From an uncultured Alistipes sp. (lineage in GTDB: Bacteria; Bacteroidota; Bacteroidia; Bacteroidales; Rikenellaceae), in NCBI GenBank assembly GCA_904502285.1, contig CAJGEC010000037.1, positions 1-10,228 of the forward strand: a DNA stretch of 10,228 bases, read 5' to 3'. The notes below the pieces were generated by a model that was not told where the DNA came from, did not search any database, and was given only the letters and a program-made list of their open reading frames with translations. Shown piece by piece: positions 1 to 6,279 of the stretch. The translations under genes and the position numbers were made by a program. How positions within the stretch are numbered: position 1 is the first letter of the stretch; the number at the start of each line of letters is the position of its first letter.

Positions 1-213
1 AATTATAGTCCCAATTGAATATCAAGTTGCCACTTCCTTGTAGGTCAGACCAATGGGCACGAGTCTGATTCTCAACGCCCACACCGCCGTCAAAGGTGAG
101 GCGGTAGCCCGTGGTAGGCTGCTCTGGGTTGTCGGGCGTAATATCAACATTATTGCAAGAGGCAAATCCTGCAACAACTGATGCTAAAAGAAAAAAATAG
201 TGTATCTTCTCAT
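1..213 (-). pseudogene. Fimbrillin-like lipoprotein, N-terminal part, frame broken at a T7 run (3' end outside window)
   Basis: Read on the minus strand from the ATG at 213-211, the frame gives MRRYTIFFF and then stops at TAG. One base of shift at the run of seven T (plus-strand A run near 191-197) opens a clean frame to the window edge. That frame reads LLASVVAGFASC, then an acidic-proline linker, then GYRLTFDGGVGVENQTRAHW and further beta-type sequence. The hydrophobic stretch ending in FASC is a Bacteroidales-type lipoprotein signal. The TRA and LIFNWDY segments resemble the start of fimbrillin/Mfa-like surface lipoproteins, by memory and not by search. The shifted frame is closed upstream by TAA at 229-227 and has no ATG, GTG or TTG before the lipobox, so the start cannot simply be moved. 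The cause may be a homopolymer sequencing error, a decayed gene, slippage-based phase variation or recoding. It lies 19 bases after a small gene on the same strand, probably in one transcript. Confidence 0.6.
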
Positions 214-232
214 AACAGCTTAATCGTTATTA

Positions 233-358
233 TTAGTAGTTTTCAAATTCAGAATCATCGCTGTCAGAACCATCGCCACTGACTGCAAATCCACTTTCTA
301 CCTCTACTTCGAGAACCTCTATCATAGGAGGCTCGTAAAAAATCTCTTCACTTTTCAT
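233..358 (-). CDS. 41-residue acidic small protein with EVEVE-GFA-S motif
   Basis: ATG at 358-356, stop TAA at 235-233. The product starts MKSEEIFYEPPMIEVLEVEV and continues ESGFAVSGDGSDSDDSEFENY. The pattern of a Pro-rich start, a hydrophobic/acidic IEVLEVEVE segment, GFA-S and a polar acidic tail matches, from memory, a class of very short unnamed Bacteroidales proteins often found just upstream of surface lipoprotein genes. It has no signal peptide and no membrane segment. Its stop is 19 bases before the ATG of the fimbrillin-like lipoprotein, so the two are probably co-transcribed. Its ATG overlaps the TGA of an upstream open frame (ATGA), which could allow coupled translation if that frame is translated. 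The function is unknown. The strongly biased composition and the context argue for a real gene; the short length keeps confidence moderate. Confidence 0.6.
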   Translation of the reverse strand: MKSEEIFYEPPMIEVLEVEVESGFAVSGDGSDSDDSEFENY

Positions 359-726
359 ATCTTTTGATTTTTGTAATTTATCTTGTTGCTAATTGAATCA
401 AATAAAATAAAATAAAATACGACGTTTCGGAAAAGGCACGATGAATGCCGACCGATAACGCCGTAATATAATGATGCAATGCTTCTTGAGCCGCCACACG
501 GAGGGGCGGAGCACCATTGCGTAGATATAAGTCTGAGGAAATGGTTAGCAAAACCAGGAAAAAAGGAATTGCTAATACATTGACAGATATTTCTGTAAGA
601 TACGCGCAATGTGAATGTGTTACACAATTTTCGCAACATAACTAAATCATCCACGACAGATTTTACCGAAACTTTCAGGCTCCTGTAGCTGTCAAAAAGA
701 CTGTATGTCATTGAATAATTGTTCAT
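355..726 (-). other. Long leader of the lipoprotein locus; 123-codon open frame of doubtful coding value
   Basis: This stretch separates the candidate promoter at 757-764 from the 41-residue gene. An open frame runs from ATG at 726 to TGA at 357-355, overlapping the next ATG by ATGA. The translation is rich in Ser, Arg, Cys, Tyr and Phe and shows no domain, signal peptide or regular helix pattern, which suggests an accidental frame. Part of it (about 445-525) is clearly more GC-rich than its surroundings and contains CCGCC and GGCGG arms able to form a short hairpin. The segment reading CGGSRSIASLYYGVIGRHS looks vaguely familiar from other Bacteroidales intergenic regions, but I cannot verify that. 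A structured or conserved untranslated leader is at least as likely as a protein. Confidence 0.3.
400..419. repeat. Pentanucleotide tandem repeat, four perfect AAATA copies
   Basis: Four exact copies of AAATA run from 400 to 419 (TATTT on the minus strand), followed by C. They sit 42-61 bases upstream of the 41-residue gene's ATG, about where a promoter would lie. On the minus strand they run into TTTATTTG, one mismatch from a TAnnTTTG box. Copy-number change by slippage here would alter promoter spacing; this is inferred. Confidence 0.7.
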
Positions 727-756
727 TCTTTTCTGTTAAATGCGTACTCATCTACG

Positions 757-764
757 CAAAAGTA
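757..764 (-). promoter_or_regulatory. Candidate Bacteroidota -7 box TACTTTTG for the minus-strand locus
   Basis: On the minus strand this reads TACTTTTG, a full match to the Bacteroidota -7 consensus TAnnTTTG. Transcription would start near 750 and run through the leader into the small gene and the lipoprotein. No TTTG lies at the usual -33 position; the nearest TTG is about 14 bases upstream, which is closer than expected. The motif has six fixed bases, so chance matches in AT-rich DNA are common. Confidence 0.35.
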
Positions 765-840
765 ATCAAAATTTTGCACAAGACCTTATTTCTGAAAGAT
801 TTTTTAGCATTTACGAGACTGTTTTTTTCTTAAAAGAGCA

Positions 841-925
841 GAAATGATACTCCCGAAATGAAAAATGATGCTCAAGAATGTAGAAATGATCTTCAAAAGT
901 ATAGGATGACACCAAGAATGACTCT
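841..925. repeat. Degenerate 21-base tandem repeat, about 3.5 units
   Basis: Units begin GAAATGATACTC (841), AAATGATGCTC (863), AAATGATCTTC (884) and GGATGACACC (904). The first three share an exact 21-base phase and the fourth is one base short. Each is followed by a second half like AGAATGTA (for example 874-882), and a final half unit GAATGACTCT ends near 925. A 21-base period is two helical turns, so identical faces would line up on one side of the DNA. This suggests repeated protein-binding sites, such as arm sites of an integrase or iterons, rather than coding sequence. Confidence 0.6.
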
Positions 926-1166
926 AAAAAAAGGAGGAACAATGCCCATTTGAAAGGAATGTAAAGCCGCTCCTGTAACATACCTCTTAGATTTGGCGAT
1001 AAAGACCAGTTTAGTTTACTTCTATTCTATATATAAAACTAAACTACTAAATTTAATAGCAATCGCAGGTGCAATTTCAACTCAAATTAAACTCCATTTA
1101 ACCATGCAACGAAATGCAAGTATGCTAAAAAATATAAAAAAAGTGCGTTTTTGCAGATTTTATTGG

Positions 1167-1174
1167 TATCTTTG
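1167..1174 (+). promoter_or_regulatory. Candidate -7 box TATCTTTG upstream of the TIR-STAND gene
   Basis: TATCTTTG matches TAnnTTTG exactly and is followed by CA, as in many Bacteroidales promoters. TTTTTG lies 13 bases upstream (1148-1153), closer than the roughly 20 bases expected for a -33 TTTG. Transcription would start near 1180, leaving a leader of about 130 bases before the ATG at 1309. The box lies inside the 12-base inverted repeat and overlaps a palindrome. Confidence 0.4.
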
Positions 1175-1181
1175 CAAAGAT
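1168..1181. promoter_or_regulatory. 14-base palindrome ATCTTTGCAAAGAT on the -7 box: candidate operator
   Basis: ATCTTTGCAAAGAT is a perfect palindrome covering seven of the eight bases of the candidate -7 box and the likely start of transcription. A dimeric repressor bound here would block the promoter. One such palindrome is expected by chance in roughly 10-16 kb, so only its placement is notable. No repressor gene is visible. Confidence 0.3.
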
Positions 1182-1184
1182 GCG

Positions 1185-1219
1185 GTCCCAAAGTCTGTCC
1201 CCCGAACGAACTTTTGTCC
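1185..1219. other. Spaced GTCC motifs, possible attachment-region remnant
   Basis: GTCCC at 1185-1189, GTCCCCC at 1197-1203 and GTCC at 1216-1219 are GC-rich motifs in an otherwise AT-rich leader. Similar spaced GTCCC motifs occur, from memory, beside tyrosine integrase genes in Bacteroidales. No integrase is present here, so this could be a scar of integration or chance. Confidence 0.2.
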
Positions 1220-1308
1220 TAAGGTTGCAAATGGGCATTAAAAAATATTTTGCATCTGAAAGTAGGTAGTTGTTATATAATTAGCATAGTTTATAGAATT
1301 CTTACAAT

Positions 1309-4182
1309 ATGAAATGTACAAGTTATGATAAATCAAAGAGATTAAGAATCTTTGTTAGTTATGGTCATGACGAATACTTTGCATTTGCTCGCAATGTAGC
1401 CAACGAGCTACTCTTACAAGGGCATGAAGTGTGGTTCGATGAAGATCGTCTTAAGCCTGGTTGTGATTGGGAACGCTATATAGAAGATGGCTTGGACTGG
1501 GTAGCAGAAGATACAGACAGAGGAAGAATACTCCTTATCATGACTCCTCATTCAGTGAGAAGACCCAATGGCTATTGTCTCAATGAAATCGCAAAGGCTC
1601 TGGATAATATGCTGACGATTATTCCAGTGATGCTTGTATGGACCACTCCCCCATTATCAATATATCGTCTTCAATGGCTCGATTTAACCAACTCTGCGAA
1701 TAAGAAGTGTATTACCCAGACCTTTAAGCATGATCTTAAAATGATATCCGAAGCCCTTACGATGAGCAGCAAGGATATAGTTTTAAAATCAGATTCACTA
1801 CTAAGAGCCTTGAACCCCTTGAACTATAAAACAGACATAGTTCTCAACCAAACATGGTTTACAGGACGCGCATGGGTATTTGAGGCAATAGACAAATGGA
1901 TAAACACTCACAATGCCAGCCGTCTATTCTGGATAACAGGAGTCCCTGGAATAGGCAAAACAGCTATTGCAACGAGGTTACTTCAGATATATCCGGAAAT
2001 ATCAGCCTTTCATATCTGCAGAAGGGGACATAGTGAAAAATCTTCTCCTCGACGAGCAATATGCACAATATCATATCAGCTCTCGACCCAATACCCAGAT
2101 TATGCAGAAATCATAAAAAGCATCAATCTAAACGAAGTATTAAGAGATTGTAATGACTCAGCCTTATTTGATATCTTGATCACCCAACCACTAACACAGA
2201 TATCAAGTACAGATAAAAGTATGTCCATAATTCTTATTGATGCCCTCGACGAGGCCACTCAAGATGGAGTTAATCCATTAGCAGAATTTATTGCGGCCGA
2301 ATTCGACAGATTACCTAATTGGGTACGCCTAATTATTACGAGTAGGCCCGATAGGGAAGTGACGGTTCCTTTACAACGGTTTGCACCATGGACTCTCGAT
2401 TCTAAAACTGAAGAGAATCAGAAAGACATACATCAATATATTAAAAAGCGACTTGAGAAATATAACAACCATAAAGATTATCAGGCAATTTTCCACACCA
2501 TAATACGTAAATCTGAAGGTGTATTCTTATGTGCCAAATACATTGTTGACGAAATTTTAGAAGGACGATTGGATATTAACAAATCTGACGCATTCCCACA
2601 GGGTTTGGGTGGCGTTTATTACCAGTATTTCACAACTAAGTTTACTGATTCGGAAACATACGACAGGTATATCCGCCCTGCAATGGAACTTATTGCAGCA
2701 CGATATGAGCCATTGACCGAAGATGAGCTAAAATCATATCTTGGTTGGAATAACTATAGTGTAAAACGATTCCTCAGTTGTATGGGGTCCTTTATTGTAC
2801 GTCATGCTGACGGCACCTTAACCCCATTTCATCAGTCATTAATAGATTGGATTGGTGATGAACAAAAATCTGGAATAAAGTTTTGGATCGACATTCAACA
2901 GGGCCATGAGGTGTTAGCATCATTTCATCAGAAACAATCAGAATTTTCGGAATATGCGTTGTTGCATTTGGTGAAGCATATAACAAATTGTTGCCCACAT
3001 AAATTCACAGAAGTATTTTGTAACAGACAGTACATACGGCAGCGCCTTGCGATGCTGGGTGCGCCTGCATTTTTCAGGTTAATCTTGGAAGATATGTGTG
3101 CATTATACGCTACAGGCAGGAATTTGAATGATGTCTTTTCAAATTATGAATTGCAGTCGATTATTCTTGAAAATCACATATATTTCTTTGATCACGATTA
3201 CTATAAGCAATTCCGCAAATATGGATTTAATGAATATATTAGTACACTGGACCTTACAAATATGCCTGTTGCTATAGCCTGCATCATCATCTGCTATTAT
3301 TACATCATTTATGATATTAAAGCTGCAACAGAAGTTCCTCTTGTTATTCCAGATGAAAAACACTTGCGCGAATGTGAGAATTCAGCACTTAACAATTACA
3401 GACTCGTATACGAAATCAAAGCAAGCTCATATAGAATTTCAGGAGACTTTGAAAGAGCAAAACAATATATCTCAGTAGCTATAAAAGCCTCAGAGTTGTT
3501 GGGTCGCAGAGACTACCTCTTGGTACTAAACAGTGTATATGCCAGGATAGAGATGCATTTTGGAGACTATGATTCTGCAATCAACAGACTTCAGAGCGCT
3601 ATCAAAGAGGGCAACAAACTAATCTCTAATCTATCTTACGAATCAGATCTTGCAAAAATTCAACATATAAGAACTGGATCAACTTTGATACTTATAGAAC
3701 AGTACTTAAATATAGGAAAGCCAGAAAAAGCATACGACTATTTGGCAGATATGGCAGTATTGTATAGAACCCCGCAAGACTATGACCGATACTGGTCGAG
3801 ATACTTGTATATGTCAGCCTTATATGCTATACAAACCAAGGATGAGGCAATGTATGAAGAGTTTAGGTTGAAATTGGAGCCATTTGACTTGAATCAACCT
3901 GGAGGTAGGTTGTTCTATCATGAGGCTTTGCATAACTATGTACAAGGCAACACACAAAACAACACAGAACTACTTTATAAAGCAGAACAAATCATTAAAT
4001 TATACATAGAAAAAGCAGAAGAGCGATATGATCTTGAATTAATGTCTGAAGGTTTTGCTTTGAAACAATGCATACAGAAGGCCCTTGCGCAGACTCCAGA
4101 TAAAACCCCAGAATTATTGGCACCATTTTCATCGTGGATATCATTCAAGAGGAGTCTATTTGAGCATATTAAAGATAGTTAA
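1309..4182 (+). CDS. TIR-NACHT/STAND-TPR protein, putative anti-phage NADase sensor
   Basis: A 957-residue cytoplasmic protein. Residues 11-127 are a TIR domain: RIFVSYGHDE, then VWFDEDRLKPG, then TPHSVRRPNGYCLNEIAKAL. E93 in CLNEIAKAL fits the catalytic glutamate of TIR NADases. After a linker, FTGRAWVFEAI (184-194) opens a STAND/NACHT-like NTPase with Walker A GVPGIGKT (211-218), a Walker B-like IILIDALDEA (307-316) and LIITSRPDR (341-349). Residues about 455-517 resemble the winged-helix part that follows such NTPases and end in FHQSLIDWI. From about 695 to 910 there are helical pairs of TPR type, the probable sensor. A hydrophobic run at 651-670 may be a buried helix. By family knowledge, sensing leads to NTPase oligomerisation and NAD+ cleavage, causing abortive infection. 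The gene is AT-rich compared with its downstream neighbours. The exact trigger cannot be read from the sequence. Confidence 0.85.
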   Translation: MKCTSYDKSKRLRIFVSYGHDEYFAFARNVANELLLQGHEVWFDEDRLKPGCDWERYIEDGLDWVAEDTDRGRILLIMTPHSVRRPNGYCLNEIAKALDNMLTIIPVMLVWTTPPLSIYRLQWLDLTNSANKKCITQTFKHDLKMISEALTMSSKDIVLKSDSLLRALNPLNYKTDIVLNQTWFTGRAWVFEAIDKWINTHNASRLFWITGVPGIGKTAIATRLLQIYPEISAFHICRRGHSEKSSPRRAICTISYQLSTQYPDYAEIIKSINLNEVLRDCNDSALFDILITQPLTQISSTDKSMSIILIDALDEATQDGVNPLAEFIAAEFDRLPNWVRLIITSRPDREVTVPLQRFAPWTLDSKTEENQKDIHQYIKKRLEKYNNHKDYQAIFHTIIRKSEGVFLCAKYIVDEILEGRLDINKSDAFPQGLGGVYYQYFTTKFTDSETYDRYIRPAMELIAARYEPLTEDELKSYLGWNNYSVKRFLSCMGSFIVRHADGTLTPFHQSLIDWIGDEQKSGIKFWIDIQQGHEVLASFHQKQSEFSEYALLHLVKHITNCCPHKFTEVFCNRQYIRQRLAMLGAPAFFRLILEDMCALYATGRNLNDVFSNYELQSIILENHIYFFDHDYYKQFRKYGFNEYISTLDLTNMPVAIACIIICYYYIIYDIKAATEVPLVIPDEKHLRECENSALNNYRLVYEIKASSYRISGDFERAKQYISVAIKASELLGRRDYLLVLNSVYARIEMHFGDYDSAINRLQSAIKEGNKLISNLSYESDLAKIQHIRTGSTLILIEQYLNIGKPEKAYDYLADMAVLYRTPQDYDRYWSRYLYMSALYAIQTKDEAMYEEFRLKLEPFDLNQPGGRLFYHEALHNYVQGNTQNNTELLYKAEQIIKLYIEKAEERYDLELMSEGFALKQCIQKALAQTPDKTPELLAPFSSWISFKRSLFEHIKDS

Positions 4183-4258
4183 TTGATTGGTAAACCTATG
4201 GCAAAGTAGATAATATATGGAAGTACCAGCAATGAAAGGCTAATAGTATAATCCGTCT

Positions 4259-4266
4259 TATATTTG
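4259..4266 (+). promoter_or_regulatory. Candidate -7 box TATATTTG before the nuclease gene
   Basis: TATATTTG matches TAnnTTTG and lies 34 bases before the ATG at 4301, in the 118-base gap after the TIR-STAND gene. No TTTG is seen at the expected -33 spacing. It could give the nuclease its own transcript, or the two genes could be read together, since no terminator hairpin is visible in the gap. Confidence 0.3.
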
Positions 4267-4300
4267 TATACTCTATAAATTATTTTATTAGATAATATAA

Positions 4301-5290
4301 ATGTGTCAAATTATGAAGAGTATATTAGGAGAAGAGTATAAGGGCGATTCAAAGTTTGTTGCAAGATGTAGAAAACTACAATCTATCTATCGCCATGAGA
4401 TTGGAGAAGAGATAGATCCATACACGGATAGATATGGTAATTTGCATTATTATGGCAACTACATCAGTAATGGGGAGAGTCCCAAGGAGGGTTGTTGGAA
4501 GAACTTCCTTACCGAGTATGCATTCAACTATGCAAAAGAACGCATAAATCCTGAGAATAAGAAACCATACGAAACTATCGAATCTGACCGACTCTTTAAC
4601 AATCTTCTTTCGAGCCAGCCTATGGCATTCAATCTTTTCTGCCCATTAAGACAGATGCTTGAGGAGTCGCCAGAGGTAGCAACAAATGTCATAAAGGCTG
4701 CTCTTATGGGCTATCCCATACACAAGGTAACGGAAGTTGAATTGGAATTCATTCCTGAAAACTACATAGAACTGACAGGGGATAAGAGTGCAATGGATGC
4801 AATAATAAGGTTTGAAAATGAGGATGGAAAGAGGGGCTTCATTGCCATAGAGACAAAATATTCCGAAAATCTTGGAACGAATGTGGCTTATGATAGGGAT
4901 GATGAAGGGAATAAGGTACCCCGAAGACAGAGTCTTAAAGCGGTAGAAGAACTCAGTTGCTTTATGCCTGATGTTGAAAAAAGCATTACGGAAGGCGACA
5001 CTTCACTTACTCAGATTTACAGAAATTTCCTATTGAGCGAGATGTATGGATCTAAAGAGGGATTACTACCCTATTCAATTATCCTTGCTCCAAAAGGCCA
5101 TCCCACAACGAATAAAGAGTTAGAGTCTTTGACTGATGGACTTCGGACTGAATACAAGGAGAGGATAAAGAGTGTTGATTTAGAGGATTTTGTAGATACA
5201 ATAATCCATAATTGCCCCGACAAATACCGCATAGTCTTCGAACGATTTTATGACCGATATCTTAATTTCGCTAAATTGAAAAAATATTGA
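4301..5290 (+). CDS. PGN_0703-family putative PD-(D/E)XK nuclease
   Basis: A 329-residue protein that I match by memory to the PGN_0703 family of putative restriction endonucleases, named after a Porphyromonas gingivalis protein. The nuclease core is visible as D166 in SAMDAIIRF, then a turn with charged residues, then IAIETKY with E184 and K186, which fits the D...ExK metal site. Further on, SLTQIYRNFLLSEMYG (235-250) carries a conserved-looking Gln helix. There is no signal peptide, membrane segment or obvious DNA-recognition domain, and no methyltransferase gene lies nearby, so a classical restriction-modification pair is not supported. The start could be M1 (4301) or M5 (4313). The gene follows the TIR-STAND gene by 118 bases on the same strand and shares its AT-rich composition, suggesting joint acquisition and possible cooperation in defence. 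DNA cleavage is inferred from the fold motif. Confidence 0.75.
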   Translation: MCQIMKSILGEEYKGDSKFVARCRKLQSIYRHEIGEEIDPYTDRYGNLHYYGNYISNGESPKEGCWKNFLTEYAFNYAKERINPENKKPYETIESDRLFNNLLSSQPMAFNLFCPLRQMLEESPEVATNVIKAALMGYPIHKVTEVELEFIPENYIELTGDKSAMDAIIRFENEDGKRGFIAIETKYSENLGTNVAYDRDDEGNKVPRRQSLKAVEELSCFMPDVEKSITEGDTSLTQIYRNFLLSEMYGSKEGLLPYSIILAPKGHPTTNKELESLTDGLRTEYKERIKSVDLEDFVDTIIHNCPDKYRIVFERFYDRYLNFAKLKKY

Positions 5291-5299
5291 TTAGTGATT

Positions 5300-6016
5300 A
5301 TGCAGACCGATACATTCAAAGATAGAGTAGTCATAGTGACAGGTGGGGCCAGTGGTATTGGCCGATGCATTGCCGATGAGTTTCGCAGTCAGAGAGCCGT
5401 AGTCTATGTAATCGACAAACAGGAAGGCGAACACTTCGTGGGGGATATCTCAAAGAAGGAGACACTGGAGGCATTTGCTGCCGAGGTGTTGAGCAAACAC
5501 AGTAAAGTGGACATCATCATAAACAATGCCCTGCCACTAATGAAAGGTATTGATGAGTGTTCCTACGATGAGTTCCAGTATGCTCTGAGCGTCGGAGTTA
5601 CCGCACCGTTCTATTTAGTAAAACTCTTTATGTCCCATTTGGCAGAAGGTGCATCCATCATCAATATATCCTCCTCGCGCGACCGTATGAGCCAACCGCA
5701 GACCGAGAGCTATACGGCTGCAAAAGGTGGTATTGCGGCACTCACCCACGCCTTGTCGGTAAGTCTGGCGGGACGAGCAAGGGTGAACTCCATCTCCCCA
5801 GGTTGGATTGATACAACATACACTATTTACGAAGGCCCCGACGCTACGCAGCAACCCGCTGGCAGAGTGGGTAATCCGATGGATATTGCAAATATGGTGT
5901 TGTTCCTTTGTAGCGATAAGGCTGGCTTTATCACGGGCGAGAATATCTGCATCGATGGAGGTATGACCAAGCAGATGATTTACCACGGAGATTGTGGTTG
6001 GAAGTTGGAGAGATAA
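5300..6016 (+). CDS. Short-chain dehydrogenase/reductase (SDR)
   Basis: A 238-residue soluble oxidoreductase of classical SDR type and length. Numbering here is from an alternative GTG start at 5294, which would add Met-Ile. The cofactor loop is TGGASGIG (16-23). D41 in VIDKQ, after the second strand, favours NAD(H) over NADP(H). The usual NNAG reads NNAL (77-80), a mild departure. Ser near 126-128, Tyr140 and Lys144 (SYTAAKGG) supply the catalytic residues, and SPGWIDT is the conserved segment after strand six. The substrate cannot be told. I prefer the ATG at 5300 over the GTG at 5294. Either way the gene begins within 10 bases of the nuclease stop, so co-transcription is likely. The base composition is clearly richer in GC than the two genes upstream, so it probably belongs to the older chromosome at the border of an inserted block. 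Confidence 0.88.
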   Translation: MQTDTFKDRVVIVTGGASGIGRCIADEFRSQRAVVYVIDKQEGEHFVGDISKKETLEAFAAEVLSKHSKVDIIINNALPLMKGIDECSYDEFQYALSVGVTAPFYLVKLFMSHLAEGASIINISSSRDRMSQPQTESYTAAKGGIAALTHALSVSLAGRARVNSISPGWIDTTYTIYEGPDATQQPAGRVGNPMDIANMVLFLCSDKAGFITGENICIDGGMTKQMIYHGDCGWKLER

Positions 6017-6138
6017 ATATTCAGATCGTTATGTTAGCATACATATAAAAAGTAATTCGAGTTTATGCACCGTCTCAATGGTGGCTGAGCGCTCGGCTGT
6101 CGCATAGACGGCAGGCTGATGGAGTATGTGCGTGTGTC

Positions 6139-6279
6139 GTGTGCCGACCAGAGCCTCAACCACATCCCCGACAGCCTTGGTGGCTCTATATCGCCGCCCT
6201 CGTGATAGTCCTCGCCGTAACCGTCGGCCTTGTACCCCCCGCTCGTGGCGTGCCGCAACCGAAAATCCTGCGGATGTAG
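6139..6279 (+). pseudogene. GC-rich scar with a possible membrane-segment remnant
   Basis: The 380 bases between the SDR and protease genes hold no intact gene that I can support. By hand count, 6121-6240 is about 62-63% G+C, far above the flanking intergenic DNA. One frame from a GTG at 6139 to TAG at 6277-6279 has a Pro-rich start, then PWWLYIAALVIVLAVTVGLV, a convincing single membrane span, then VPPARG. Another frame of the same stretch reads MEYVRVSCADQSLNHIPDSL before stopping. Together with in-frame stops around 6080-6110, this suggests a decayed gene of foreign composition. A small membrane protein or chance are the alternatives. Confidence 0.25.

Larger units (their letters stand above)
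941..1239. repeat. 12-base perfect inverted repeat enclosing about 275 bases and a promoter-like box
   Basis: The left arm AATGCCCATTTG (941-952) is the exact reverse complement of CAAATGGGCATT (1228-1239). Similarity stops immediately outside the arms. The enclosed segment holds a promoter-like box pointing right at 1167-1174, and the TIR-STAND gene starts 70 bases beyond the right arm. This matches the layout of an invertible promoter, which is common in Bacteroidales, although 12-base arms are short for that. No recombinase gene is present in the window. The same stretch also holds an 82-codon open frame from 993 to 1241 that looks accidental. Confidence 0.4.

Noticed and set aside
993..1241. 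82-codon plus-strand open frame
   Set aside because: Its translation has no domain-like pattern, and it runs through the promoter-like box, the palindrome and the right arm of the inverted repeat. It is better read as non-coding.
2792..2998. Minus-strand open frame inside the TIR-STAND gene, and a similar one at 3139-3363
   Set aside because: Both lie wholly within a well-supported gene and show no recognisable protein features.
4301..5290. Classical restriction-modification system
   Set aside because: No methyltransferase or specificity gene is present in the window; only the nuclease-like protein can be supported.
5615..5986. 123-codon minus-strand open frame opposite the SDR gene
   Set aside because: It is a shadow of the SDR coding frame, whose catalytic and cofactor motifs are clear.
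6034..6258. 74-codon minus-strand open frame across the GC-rich scar
   Set aside because: The translation is a low-sense mix of Gly, Arg, Ser and Pro without a signal or motif; long frames without stops are expected in GC-rich DNA.
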